A DNA stretch of 24,808 bases from JAWLCA01 sp050485905 (GCA_050485905.1 JBJHCH010000045.1:1-24808); one strand, 5' to 3'. Shown: positions 7,224 to 16,043, counted from the stretch's first letter. Notes: generated by a model from the letters alone, not told the origin. Numbers and translations are program-made.

Positions 7224-8654
7224 TCACCAACTGGCCGAAATGTACTGGGTTTCCATGAACTCCAGCATGCCTTCATGGCCGCCTTCACGGCCCAGGCCGG
7301 ATTGCTTGACACCGCCAAACGGGGCGGCAGGGTCGGAGACGAGTCCGCGGTTCAGACCGACCATTCCATAGTCCAGCCGTTCACAGACCTGCAACGCGCG
7401 CTTCATGTCGCCTGAGAAGACATAGGCGACCAGTCCGTATTCGGTGTCGTTGGCGCGGGCGATGACGTCGTCCTGATCGGTGAAGGTCTGGATCGCCGCG
7501 ACCGGGCCGAAGATCTCGTCATGCACGCAGTCGGCGGTTTGCGGCACGTTCGTGAGCACGGTGGGCGGGTAGAAATAGCCCGGCCCGTCTGGGGTGGTGC
7601 CACCCAGTTCGATCCTTGCGCCCTTGGCCACGGCATCGGTGACAAAGGCGGCGACCTTGTCGCGCGTCGCGGCGTTGACCAGCGGGCCGACATCGACCGT
7701 GGGGTCCGTTCCATCCCCAACCTTCAGCGCGGCCATAGACGCGGTGAATCTCGTGGTGAAAGCGTCGGCAACATCCCGATGGACGTAAATCCGGTTTGCC
7801 GCGGTGCAAGCCTCTCCGAGGTTGCGCATCTTGGCCTGCATCGCCCCCTGCACGGCCACGTCGAGGTCGGCATCCTCGAACACGATCAGGGGCGCGTTGC
7901 CGCCAAGCTCCATCGCGGGCTTCAGGACCTGGTCGGCGGCGCCTTTCAGCAGTGTCCGCCCCACCCCCGTCGAACCGGTGAAGCTGATCACGCGAACGCG
8001 CGGATGGTGCATCATGTGATCGACCAGCGCGCCTGTGCGCCGCGACGGCAGGACATTCACAAGGCCGGGCGGCACGCCCGCCTCTTCCAGCAGAGGCATC
8101 AGCGCCAGTATGGTGAGCGGCGTTTCCGATGCAGGCTTGATGACAACGCCGCAGCCCGCGGCCAGCGCCGGGGCAATCTTTCGTGTCCCCATCGCGGCGG
8201 GATAGTTCCAGGGTGTGACCAGAACGGCGAGCCCCGCCGGCTTGTGTTGCACGATGATCCGCGCGCCGGAACTGGGCGCGCGGGTGATCAGGCCGTCGGC
8301 GCGCACGGCCTCTTCGGCAAACCAGCGGAAGAACTCGGCCGCATAGGTGGCCTCGCCCATCGCATCGGCGCGGGCCTTTCCGTTCTCCAGCGTGATCAGG
8401 CGGGCGAACTCCTCAAGCTGCGCGGTCATCAACTCCCACGCCTTGCGGAGCACTTCGGAGCGGTGCCGCGGCGTCTGGGTAGCCCAATCCTCCATTGCCG
8501 CCGCCGCGGCATCGAGAGCGGCATCGGCGTCGGCGATTTCGGCCGAGGCGACCGAGGCGAGGACCGCTTCGCTCGCGGGGTTGATGACTTCGAACCGTTT
8601 ACCACTCGCGCCCGGGCGCCAGGTTCCGTCGATATAGAGATCCGTGTGCTTCAT
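7224..8654 (-). CDS. NAD(P)-dependent aldehyde dehydrogenase, succinate-semialdehyde dehydrogenase-like
   Basis: A 476-aa aldehyde dehydrogenase of normal length. Visible motifs are TPWNYP at 147-152 for cofactor binding, FTGSTGVGR near 225-233, the catalytic Glu249 in MELGGNAP, and the nucleophile Cys283 in NLGEACTAANR. The C-terminal AAPFGGVKQSGLGREGG segment is typical of the GabD-like group. The family oxidises succinate semialdehyde or similar aldehydes to acids. It lies inside the operon between the two halves of the split E2, with a GGAGAGA ribosome binding site and 7 bp before the next gene. It may therefore oxidise an aldehyde released by the thiamine-dependent complex; that role is inference. 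Confidence 0.92.
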   Translation of the reverse strand: MKHTDLYIDGTWRPGASGKRFEVINPASEAVLASVASAEIADADAALDAAAAAMEDWATQTPRHRSEVLRKAWELMTAQLEEFARLITLENGKARADAMGEATYAAEFFRWFAEEAVRADGLITRAPSSGARIIVQHKPAGLAVLVTPWNYPAAMGTRKIAPALAAGCGVVIKPASETPLTILALMPLLEEAGVPPGLVNVLPSRRTGALVDHMMHHPRVRVISFTGSTGVGRTLLKGAADQVLKPAMELGGNAPLIVFEDADLDVAVQGAMQAKMRNLGEACTAANRIYVHRDVADAFTTRFTASMAALKVGDGTDPTVDVGPLVNAATRDKVAAFVTDAVAKGARIELGGTTPDGPGYFYPPTVLTNVPQTADCVHDEIFGPVAAIQTFTDQDDVIARANDTEYGLVAYVFSGDMKRALQVCERLDYGMVGLNRGLVSDPAAPFGGVKQSGLGREGGHEGMLEFMETQYISASW

Positions 8655-8670
8655 TGGTCTCTCCGCGGGG

Positions 8671-9984
8671 TCAGAGCAGGTGGCGCATTGGGTCGGTCAG
8701 ACGCGCCGCAAGATCGGTGACGAGGTCAATGGCCACCGCGTCGGTCAGTTGCGACGGGGTGAAATCCAGCGTCAGGTGCAGGCTGTCGCCGTCGCCTGCG
8801 ACGGTCAGCACGGGACAGTCGCGCGCGCCGGTGCGGACCCCGGTGATCGCACTGCCGCTGAGGTCACGCAGCAGTAGCGCGGCCGCGCCATCGGTGGCCT
8901 CACCCCCGCCGGTTGACAGAGGTGCCAGATCGGGATCGGCAAGACGGCGGACGTCAGCGCCCGGTGCCGAAAGCTCGACGATAAGAGGGCCGGAGGCATC
9001 CGAAACCCGCCGCAACGCCGCTGCCGCGAAGGCAGCCCAAAGCCTGCCTCGGTCCAGTTCCACGGCCTCGGTCGCGGCCCAGGCGATGAACTCTTCGCTG
9101 GCTGTCCGCGGGGCCCTCGCGGTGATCTGCGACGTGGCGGGCGTTTGCGCGGCGCTGGCAGCATGGGGCGGCGGCAGGTCGCGAAGCAGGTCCAGATCCG
9201 CGGCGTGATAGGGTTGCGGATGCCCGGCCTCGACAAGCCGCGCGAGGTCGAGCCCCTGTTCCGCGGCGAGCCTTCGCGCCTTGGGCGACGCAAGGATTCG
9301 GCCCGTCGGCGCCGACGGTCGCGGGGCCGCGGTTTCTACGTTTCGTTTTGGAGTTGGCTCGGCTTTGGCTGGCGTCGCCACCTTCTTGTCTGCCCCCGGT
9401 GCAGGCGCCCGACTCTGCACCGGGTTCGCAGGCTTTTCGGTCGAAATCACCGCGATCACGTCGCCCACAGGCACGTCTTGCCCAGCCTCTGCGTGCAGCG
9501 CCGCGACATAGCCATCATGGCCGGCAGGCACTTCCATGGTCGATTTGTCGGTCTCTACCTCCAGCAGAACGTCGTCAGCCGCGACGGCATCGCCCGGGGA
9601 CTTCATCCATGCGACGATCAGTCCAGTGTCTTGCGCCATTCCGAGGGCCGGCATGATGACCTTCGCTCCCTCGACCGGCCCGGACGCCGGAGCCGGTTTC
9701 TCGTTCGCCTCTTGCGTGTCGGCATTTTTTGTCCCGCTACCGGCGGCAGTGTCCGAGATCAGGGCAATCACCTCGCCCACCGGGACCTCTTGACCGGCGT
9801 CGTAGCGCAGGTCCGTCAGGTAGCCATCGGCCTGCGCCTCGACCTCCATCGTTGCCTTGTCGGTCTCGACCTCCATCAACGGGTCGCCGGTCTTCACCGC
9901 ATCGCCGGGCTGCTTCATCCATGAGACGATCAGCCCGGTTTCCTGGGCCATCCCGAGTGCCGGCATGATGACCTCATGCGGCAT
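8671..9984 (-). CDS. di-lipoyl E2-like protein with a degenerate acyltransferase domain
   Basis: A 437-aa protein with two lipoyl domains (about residues 3-77 and 108-182), each with the VETDKxTMEV loop whose Lys43 and Lys147 would be lipoylated. An Ala/Pro-rich linker follows, then a peripheral subunit-binding domain at about 229-268 (ASPKARRLAAEQGLDL). Residues 295-437 still follow the outline of an E2 catalytic domain and end LTDPMRHLL, but the DHRxxxG catalytic motif is replaced by DFTPSQL at 407-413, so the His is missing and the segments before it are shortened. It looks like a swinging-arm scaffold that supplies lipoyl groups to the catalytic E2 encoded downstream. The start overlaps the E1 beta stop by 11 bp. 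Confidence 0.87.
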   Translation of the reverse strand: MPHEVIMPALGMAQETGLIVSWMKQPGDAVKTGDPLMEVETDKATMEVEAQADGYLTDLRYDAGQEVPVGEVIALISDTAAGSGTKNADTQEANEKPAPASGPVEGAKVIMPALGMAQDTGLIVAWMKSPGDAVAADDVLLEVETDKSTMEVPAGHDGYVAALHAEAGQDVPVGDVIAVISTEKPANPVQSRAPAPGADKKVATPAKAEPTPKRNVETAAPRPSAPTGRILASPKARRLAAEQGLDLARLVEAGHPQPYHAADLDLLRDLPPPHAASAAQTPATSQITARAPRTASEEFIAWAATEAVELDRGRLWAAFAAAALRRVSDASGPLIVELSAPGADVRRLADPDLAPLSTGGGEATDGAAALLLRDLSGSAITGVRTGARDCPVLTVAGDGDSLHLTLDFTPSQLTDAVAIDLVTDLAARLTDPMRHLL

Positions 9985-10969
9985 GGAACATCTCTCCGCG
10001 CATCAGCCTGCGGGCGGTGTCGGCGACGGCCTCTGGCGTCGGCACGGTCAGATCCTCCAGTGCGGGCGAGAACGGCACCGGCACGTCCATCGCCCCCATG
10101 CGGATCACCGGCCCGTCGAGGTGGTAGAAGGCCTTTTCGCCGATCCGGCTGGCGATCTCGCCCGTGATGCCGTAGCTCTGGTGGCCCTCGTCGATGACGA
10201 TGGCGCGGCCGGTCTTGCGCACGGATTTCAGGATCGTCGCCTCATCCAGCGGCACGATGGTGCGCGGGTCGATCACCTCGGCGCTGATCCCCTCGGCCTG
10301 CAGCGCCTCGGCCGCCTTTTCGGCCACCTGCACCATGGATGAGGTGGCGACGAGCGTGATGTCGGAGCCTTCGCGCTTGATATTGGCGACACCGAACGGG
10401 ATCAGGTATTCCTCTTCCGGGACCGGCGCCTTGTCGTTGTACATCAGCTTGTCTTCGAAGATCACGACCGGGTTGTCGTCGCGGATCGCAGTCTTCATCA
10501 GGCCCTTCGCCTCGTAAGCCGAGGATGGCATCGCCACCTTCAACCCGGGGATATGCGCCACCAGCGCGTGCAGCGATTGCGAATGCTGGGCGGCAGACCG
10601 CCGCGTGGCCCCCAGATTGGTGCGCAAGACGAGGGGCACCTTCAGCTTGCCGCCGGACATGTAGTGGGTCTTGGCCGCCTGATTGCAGAGCTGGTCCATC
10701 ACCAGGAATAGGAAATCGCCGAACATCAGATCGACGATCGGGCGAGAGCCGGTCATCGCCGCGCCGACTGCCAGGCCCATGAAGCCGGGCTCGGAGATCG
10801 GGGTGTCGATGACGCGGTCGGTCCCGAACTCCTCGACCAGCCCCGACAGGACCTTGAAGGGCGTCCCGGCTTCGGCCACGTCCTCGCCCATCAGAAAGAC
10901 GGTCTCGTCGCGCCGCATTTCCTCTGCGATGGCCTCGTTCACGGCTTTGGAGAGTGTGATCTCGCGCAT
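9974..10969 (-). CDS. thiamine-dependent dehydrogenase E1 component, beta subunit
   Basis: A 331-aa E1 beta (transketolase-like pyrimidine-binding) subunit. It opens with MREITLSKAVNEAIAEEM, contains FLMGEDVAEAGTPFKV and the DTPISEPGFMGLAVGAA segment with the conserved Glu that contacts TPP, and ends with the transketolase C-domain (VIDPRTIVPLD, IVIDEGHQSYG). The family acts in pyruvate, branched-chain and acetoin dehydrogenase complexes. The ATG at 10969 follows AGGAGGGCGAG, a strong ribosome binding site; the longer frame from 11005 runs back into the E1 alpha gene. It pairs with E1 alpha 10 bp upstream and couples to the di-lipoyl gene downstream by overlap. I cannot decide between a 2-oxo acid and an acetoin-like substrate from this subunit. 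Confidence 0.93.
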   Translation of the reverse strand: MREITLSKAVNEAIAEEMRRDETVFLMGEDVAEAGTPFKVLSGLVEEFGTDRVIDTPISEPGFMGLAVGAAMTGSRPIVDLMFGDFLFLVMDQLCNQAAKTHYMSGGKLKVPLVLRTNLGATRRSAAQHSQSLHALVAHIPGLKVAMPSSAYEAKGLMKTAIRDDNPVVIFEDKLMYNDKAPVPEEEYLIPFGVANIKREGSDITLVATSSMVQVAEKAAEALQAEGISAEVIDPRTIVPLDEATILKSVRKTGRAIVIDEGHQSYGITGEIASRIGEKAFYHLDGPVIRMGAMDVPVPFSPALEDLTVPTPEAVADTARRLMRGEMFHAA

Positions 10970-10979
10970 CTCGCCCTCC

Positions 10980-11981
10980 TCAGGCTGCTGTTTCGGCAAA
11001 GACATGCATGGTCACCTCGGAGGTATCGGGATAACGGGCGGCAAGCGCGTACTCGACGGCCGCGGCAGCATCCGCGCGCACCTCCTCGCCAACCCGCTCC
11101 AGGTCTTCCTTCGAGGCCACGCCCTGATCGGTCAGCCATTTCCCGAAGTTCAGGATCGGGTCGCGTTCCGACTTCCACAGCGCCTCTTCATCCTTCGGCC
11201 GGTAATACTCGCGGTTGATGTCGCCGACGTGGTGGCCGTGATAGCGGTAGGTCTTCAGTTCGATGAAGAAGGGTCCCTCTCCCTTGCGCGCCCGTGCCAC
11301 CAGCTTCTGAGCCAGTTCGTTGACGGCCAGCACGTCCTGCCCGTCGACCGTGTGGCTTTCTATCCCGAACGCCTCGGCCCGCGCGGTCAGCGAGCCGGCG
11401 GCGATCTCGTCGGTCCTGGTGTATTCGGAATAACCGTTGTTCTCGCAAGCGTAGATCACCGGCAGCTTCCACAGGGCCGCCATGTTCATGACCTCGTACC
11501 AAAGCCCTTGCGCAGTGGCGCCGTCGCCGAAGAAACAGACCGTCACGTCGTCGCGGCCAAGGCGCTTCGCGCTGAGCGCGGCACCTGTGGCGATGCCCAT
11601 TGACCCGCCCACAATCGCGTTGGCACCCAAGTTGCCGTGGCTCTGGTCAGCGATGTGCATCGACCCACCCTTGCCGCGACAGTACCCTTCCTCCTTACCG
11701 AGCAGTTCGCAGAACATCGCCTTGAACTCTGCCCCTTTGGCGACGCAGTGGCCGTGCCCACGATGGGTCGAGGTTATCTTGTCATCATCGGTCAAGGCCT
11801 CGCAGATGCCGACCGCGACCGCCTCCTGGCCGGAATACATGTGCGTGAGGCCCGGCATCTTGGCGGACAGGTAGAGTTGGTTCGCATTGTCCTCGAAGGC
11901 GCGGATGCGGACCATCTGCCGATAAATCCGCAAATAGGCTTCGGTGTTGGTTTTTGTCTTGGTTTTTGGGGCGGGGCTCAT
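10980..11981 (-). CDS. thiamine-dependent dehydrogenase E1 component, alpha subunit (acetoin/pyruvate type)
   Basis: A 333-aa E1 alpha subunit. The TPP motif runs from GDGATAQG (GDG at 152-154) to ENN at 180-182, and the family's RGHGHCVAKG and CRGKGGSMHI segments are present, followed by the YRYHGHHVGD loop. Known relatives are PdhA and AcoA, which decarboxylate pyruvate or cleave acetoin and pass the acyl group to lipoyl-E2. The N-terminus has a short Lys/Thr run (residues 7-12) from a repetitive DNA patch. An AAGGA ribosome binding site precedes the start, and the gene follows the M24 gene by 22 bp. There is no E3 gene in the window. Confidence 0.93.
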   Translation of the reverse strand: MSPAPKTKTKTNTEAYLRIYRQMVRIRAFEDNANQLYLSAKMPGLTHMYSGQEAVAVGICEALTDDDKITSTHRGHGHCVAKGAEFKAMFCELLGKEEGYCRGKGGSMHIADQSHGNLGANAIVGGSMGIATGAALSAKRLGRDDVTVCFFGDGATAQGLWYEVMNMAALWKLPVIYACENNGYSEYTRTDEIAAGSLTARAEAFGIESHTVDGQDVLAVNELAQKLVARARKGEGPFFIELKTYRYHGHHVGDINREYYRPKDEEALWKSERDPILNFGKWLTDQGVASKEDLERVGEEVRADAAAAVEYALAARYPDTSEVTMHVFAETAA

Positions 11982-12003
11982 GATGCGAATCCTTGCCGTG
12001 GCT

Positions 12004-13314
12004 TCAGTAGCGGGCGGCGATGGGCAACTCTTCGGCCGGGAACAGGCTGATCACCTCGCAGCCCTTGTCGGTCACGACGACTTCTTCCTCGATCCGGGCT
12101 GCCGAATAGCCGTCCTTCGCCGGGCAGTAGGTTTCGAGTGCGAAGACCATGCCGGTCTTGATCTCCATCGGGTTGTCGAAGCTGACCGCCCGGCTGATGA
12201 TCGGTCGCTCGTGCAGCGCAAGGCCAAGCCCGTGGCCGAACTGAAGTCCAAAGGCCGCCAATTCGTTCGGAAAGCCCAGGGACTCCGCCGTGGGCCAGAC
12301 CGCGGCGACCTTGTCGGTGGTCACACCCGGCTTGATCAGCGCGATCGCGTCATCCAGCCATTCACGGGCGCGGACGTAGGCATCGTTCTGCGGCGGCGTC
12401 GCGCGGCCAATGTTGAAGGTGCGGTAGTAGCAGGTCCGATAGCCCTGATAGCTTTGCAGGATATCGAAGAACGCCTGATCGCCGGGCCGGAAATAGCGGT
12501 CGGTGAAGTTGTGCGGATGCGGGTTGCAGCGCTCGCCCGCAATGGCATTGATCGCCTCGACGTCGTCGCTGCCCATCTCGTAGAGCATCTTGTTCGACAT
12601 CGCCACGATGTCGTTCTCGCGGATGCCGGGGCGCAGTTCCTCCCAGATCATGTGGTAGACGCCATCGACCATGCTGGCCGCCTGGGTCAGCAGGTGGATC
12701 TCATCCACATTCTTGATCTCGCGGGCAGAAAGCATGATCTGCTGGCCGTCTACCACCTTCAGCCCGGCCTCCTGCAGAGCGAAGAACATCGCCGTTTCGG
12801 CATAGTCGACGCCGACCGGCAGGTCGGCCACGCCAGCCTTCTTCAGCAGGCCAAAGATTTCCTCGGCATACCTTTTCATCAGGCCGAAACTTGGCGGAAT
12901 CGTGCCGCGCATGCCCACGACTCCGGCGAGCATCCGCTCCGGATCCAGCCAGTCGCAGTATTCCTTGTGGTGAACTGCAGCCGATCCGAAGTCCCAGACG
13001 TAGGGCTCCTCGTCGCCCGCCAACAGGGCGAAACGGCACATCTTGTCGCGTTCCCACTCGCCGATCTTGGTGCCGCTGATGTAGCGGATGTTGTTGACAT
13101 CAAAGGTCAGTAGGGCTCCGCAATCGGACTTCTTCAATGCATCCTTGACGCGTGACAGCCGGTAGCGGCGAAGCCGGTCGTGATCGACCCGCCGCTCGAA
13201 ATCGACCGATGTATGGCCGAGCGCCGGCAGGTGCCGGTCCCAGCGCCAGTTCGGGTCGATGTCGCCCGGCTGCAGGATGCGGGGGTTGAGGGCGGATGTG
13301 TGGGTTTGAGCCAT
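12004..13314 (-). CDS. M24 family (pita-bread fold) protein, DddP-like, with an altered metal site
   Basis: A 436-aa protein with a creatinase-type N-terminal domain (about 40-190) and a C-terminal pita-bread domain (about 205-425). RRYRLSRVKDAL and GALLTFDVNNIRYISGT resemble DMSP lyase DddP and related non-peptidase M24 proteins. Metal-ligand positions are Asp284, His361 (GHGLGL), Glu394 (ALETY) and Glu409 (RIEEE). The second Asp, expected 11 residues after the first, is Cys295 in GYRTCYYRTF. Family members hydrolyse X-Pro, creatine or ectoine, or lyse DMSP; the substitution argues against a standard dinuclear aminopeptidase. Its place in the operon suggests it acts on a pathway intermediate. 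A CAGGAGGC ribosome binding site lies before the ATG at 13314. Confidence 0.85.
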   Translation of the reverse strand: MAQTHTSALNPRILQPGDIDPNWRWDRHLPALGHTSVDFERRVDHDRLRRYRLSRVKDALKKSDCGALLTFDVNNIRYISGTKIGEWERDKMCRFALLAGDEEPYVWDFGSAAVHHKEYCDWLDPERMLAGVVGMRGTIPPSFGLMKRYAEEIFGLLKKAGVADLPVGVDYAETAMFFALQEAGLKVVDGQQIMLSAREIKNVDEIHLLTQAASMVDGVYHMIWEELRPGIRENDIVAMSNKMLYEMGSDDVEAINAIAGERCNPHPHNFTDRYFRPGDQAFFDILQSYQGYRTCYYRTFNIGRATPPQNDAYVRAREWLDDAIALIKPGVTTDKVAAVWPTAESLGFPNELAAFGLQFGHGLGLALHERPIISRAVSFDNPMEIKTGMVFALETYCPAKDGYSAARIEEEVVVTDKGCEVISLFPAEELPIAARY

Positions 13315-13395
13315 GAAAGCCTCCTGCGCGCCCGTCGGGGGTGCGTCTTTCGATGTGTGGAACGGGATGCGTCGGGGTTCGCCGGGCGCGGGCGA

Positions 13396-14205
13396 TCACT
13401 GCATGATCATGCCGCCGTCGATCATTATCAACTGGCCGGTCATGTAATCACTGTCATCGGATGCCAGGAACGCCGCCGTTCCCTTGACGTCGTCGGGGTA
13501 GGAGTAACGCTTCATCGTGATCATGGTCTTGGCCAGATGATCCATCGACTGGCCTGGCTCCTTGAACATGCCGATCTCGACCAGATCCTTGTCGAGCTGC
13601 TCCCACAGCTCGGTGCGGACCACGCCGGGGGCATAGCCGTTCACGGTGATATTATGCTCCCATAGAGCCTTTGCGCCGCCGATGATCATGGCAAGCACAG
13701 CGTATTTGGAGCAAGAATAAGGGACCACATCCAGAAACGCGGTACGCGAGACAATGCTGCCGACCGGAATGATCTTGTAGGGGTGATCTTCCATCGGCCC
13801 TTGGGCGATCATTTGGCGCGCCGCCTCCTGCATGCCCAGAAGCACGCCCTTGGCGTTAATGTCCATGATCATGTCCCAGTTGTCTTCGTCGATATCCATG
13901 AACATCCTTGGCTTGTTGATCCCGGCATTCAGCAGCGCGACGTTCAGCGAGCCGAAGGCCTCGACGGCGGCGGCGACCGCAGCGGCGTTCGCGTCCCGGC
14001 TGGTAACGTTCAGCTCGACCGCGATCGCGCGGCCGTTGCCTGCGGCGTTGATCCGATCGGCAACCTGCTGAACGCCGTCTGCGTTGATATCTCCGAGGCA
14101 GACATTCGCACCTTGCGCAGCGAAGTGCTCGGCGTTGCACGCACCCATGCCCTGTGCGGCGCCGGTGATCAGGATATTTTTGCCTTTCAGGCGGTCGGTG
14201 TCCAT
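13396..14205 (-). CDS. SDR family oxidoreductase, acetoin/diol or polyol dehydrogenase-like
   Basis: A 269-aa short-chain dehydrogenase with TGAAQGMG at 14-21, a variant LNAG (residues 92-95, usually NNAG), Ser150/153, and YSCSK at 163-167 as the catalytic Tyr and Lys. The pattern NAGINKP, then NAKGVLLGMQEAARQMIAQG and ITVNGYAPGVVRTELW, is like the acetoin reductase / meso-2,3-butanediol and polyol dehydrogenase group. The start has a strong GAGGGAGGA ribosome binding site and overlaps the end of the regulator-like gene upstream by 19 bp. It probably oxidises the imported substrate or an early intermediate to a ketone, feeding the thiamine-dependent complex; this is inference. Confidence 0.88.
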   Translation of the reverse strand: MDTDRLKGKNILITGAAQGMGACNAEHFAAQGANVCLGDINADGVQQVADRINAAGNGRAIAVELNVTSRDANAAAVAAAVEAFGSLNVALLNAGINKPRMFMDIDEDNWDMIMDINAKGVLLGMQEAARQMIAQGPMEDHPYKIIPVGSIVSRTAFLDVVPYSCSKYAVLAMIIGGAKALWEHNITVNGYAPGVVRTELWEQLDKDLVEIGMFKEPGQSMDHLAKTMITMKRYSYPDDVKGTAAFLASDDSDYMTGQLIMIDGGMIMQ

Positions 14206-16043
14206 GAAGTCCTCCCTCGGGGTTCGTGTTCGCGCAAGGCTTCCTCGGCGCGGGCCTGGGCCTTGCGCAGTGCGTCGCGTGGCGTGGAAATGCCGCGCAG
14301 CATGTCGTGCATCTCTTCGCCGCAGATCTGGAAGATCGCGCAGATCTCGGGAACGGGGGGGCGGGGCCAGAACTGCAGTTCGTCGCGCCAGGACATAGCG
14401 TCGACCGCCTCGAATATCGGGGAGATGCGCCGCACTTCGGGATCAGAGCCGACCGAGTAGCGCGGCGCCGTGCGACTGCCGTTCAGCACGTAGAGCTTCT
14501 GGGCCTGTGGCGAGGTGAAGGCGATCAACGCCTCCGCCGCCGCTGCGCGCCGTTCTGCCGGCAGGTTGGCAGGCATGCCCATGACGTAGCCACCCACCGG
14601 TGCGACCGGCATGCCCTGCGGCCCAGCCGGGTGTGGCAGATAGCCGGTGTTGCCATGCGCTGGCGAGGTTTCGTCACGCTCGAAGTATGGGGCCAGAAGC
14701 GTGTAGCCATAGGCCATCGCGATCTTGCCGGCGGCGTAGGGACGGACACGCTCGTACCAGGACATCGACAGGATATCGGGCGGCGAATAGCTTAGCAGCG
14801 CCCGCAAGTAGTCCGCCGCATCCAACGCCAGCGGCGTATCGATCGTCGGAACCATATCGTCCCGTCCTGCCGCATTGCCCTGGTAGCCACCCGCGATCCG
14901 GTCAAGGTTCAGGATCGGCTGCCCGAAGTCGGCGCAGGTCATCAGGAACTGATGCCCCAGCGCCGTGCCGCGCGCGGCGTTCCACGCCACACCGTACCGA
15001 CCGCGCGCCGGCTGGTGGAAATGCTCTGCCGCTTTCAGCACCGCATCGGTTGTGGCAGGCGCCTCCAGCCCGGCCTCGGCGAACAAATCGGTGCGGTAGA
15101 ACAGCAATTCCGGCGTGGTCTGGCTGGGAACGCCATAGGGATGCGCTCCCCAATGTGCCGCCTGCCAGCCGGCGGTGTGAAAGTCCGCAGCGTCCAGCCG
15201 GTCGAGATCCATGACCTTGTCCAGCGGGAGCAGAACCTTCTTTTCGACAAACTCGCCAATCCAGGGCAGATCAACAGCGATGATGTCGTAGCGACTGGCC
15301 TTTCGTTCGGAATTTCGCAACGCCTCTTCACGCAGCCGGTCGATGGAGAAGGCACGTTGGCTGATGTTGGTGCCGATGATCTGCTCGAACTGGCGCTTGA
15401 GATTCTCCATCACCATGAACGTGGGATCGCCATGCACCAGAATCCGCAACCCACCGGGCAGCTCCAACGGTCGTGGCAGAACCTCTGGCGGTCCGATGGC
15501 GCGCCCAGGGATATAGGATCCGCCGAAATAGTATTCCTCGCCCTTCAGTGGGTCAGACGACGGCGTGCCGAGGTGCTGAAGGGCGAGCCGTTGGACGCGA
15601 TCAGAGAACTGCGCCCACTTCTGCAGCAGCTCGGAAGATGGATGCAGGGTGAAGGACTTGCCGCTCCTTGTGCGTGGCCGCTGCTCGATCATTCCCCAGG
15701 CAAACAACTCCTCCATCCGGCGCCGCGCGGTCGCATAGGGCACGCCAGCGGCCGCGACCAAACTGGACGCGGTGACCGGACGGCCGTGCAGATGCTCGCT
15801 GACCAGGAATGCGGTCATGTTCAGATGCGGGTTCTGCGGCGCGCGCTCGAGCATGCCGTCGACCTCATCTCGAAAGGCGTCGAGGAAATCGATAACGGCG
15901 CGCATACCCGGTTCATCGCCACGGTCGCGGCGGTGCGGATGAGCCGTTCCGGAAGTCAGTTGACCATTTTGGAGAACTTCCATCTTCACCGCGGTGCGCC
16001 TGCTTTCAGGTTGGTTCGCTTTGAACTTCTTGAAACGAGCCAT
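14187..16043 (-). CDS. winged HTH fused to a cytoplasmic family-1 solute-binding-protein domain (putative regulator)
   Basis: A 618-aa protein that starts MARFKKFKAN with no signal peptide. Residues about 75-140 form a winged helix-turn-helix: TASSLVAAAGVPYATARRRMEELF as the helical core, then a GMIEQRPRTRSGKSFTL wing. From about residue 189 a complete family-1 extracellular solute-binding-protein fold follows (LRILVHGDPTFMVMENLKRQFE, later YGVPSQTTPELLFYRTDLFAEAGLEAP), of the kind normally exported to serve CUT1 sugar importers. The start is chosen from AGGGGAG seven bases upstream; an upstream in-frame ATG at 16124 lacks a site. It is the first gene of the catabolic operon and diverges from the CUT2 importer, so a ligand-sensing transcription factor for both operons is the likely role. 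I do not know a characterised example. Confidence 0.87.
   Translation of the reverse strand: MARFKKFKANQPESRRTAVKMEVLQNGQLTSGTAHPHRRDRGDEPGMRAVIDFLDAFRDEVDGMLERAPQNPHLNMTAFLVSEHLHGRPVTASSLVAAAGVPYATARRRMEELFAWGMIEQRPRTRSGKSFTLHPSSELLQKWAQFSDRVQRLALQHLGTPSSDPLKGEEYYFGGSYIPGRAIGPPEVLPRPLELPGGLRILVHGDPTFMVMENLKRQFEQIIGTNISQRAFSIDRLREEALRNSERKASRYDIIAVDLPWIGEFVEKKVLLPLDKVMDLDRLDAADFHTAGWQAAHWGAHPYGVPSQTTPELLFYRTDLFAEAGLEAPATTDAVLKAAEHFHQPARGRYGVAWNAARGTALGHQFLMTCADFGQPILNLDRIAGGYQGNAAGRDDMVPTIDTPLALDAADYLRALLSYSPPDILSMSWYERVRPYAAGKIAMAYGYTLLAPYFERDETSPAHGNTGYLPHPAGPQGMPVAPVGGYVMGMPANLPAERRAAAAEALIAFTSPQAQKLYVLNGSRTAPRYSVGSDPEVRRISPIFEAVDAMSWRDELQFWPRPPVPEICAIFQICGEEMHDMLRGISTPRDALRKAQARAEEALREHEPRGRTSWTPTA

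Noticed and set aside
7217..7318. Longer start for the catalytic E2 that could have carried a lipoyl domain
   Set aside because: The extra 34 residues lie inside the ALDH gene in another frame and contain no lipoyl motif.
7521..8720. 399-aa plus-strand open frame
   Set aside because: It is antisense to the ALDH gene, whose motifs and catalytic residues are intact; a GC-rich shadow frame.
11937..11965. Repetitive AAAACC/AAGACA patch at the start of E1 alpha as a regulatory repeat
   Set aside because: It is inside the coding sequence and simply gives a short Lys/Thr run; too short and irregular to call a repeat element.
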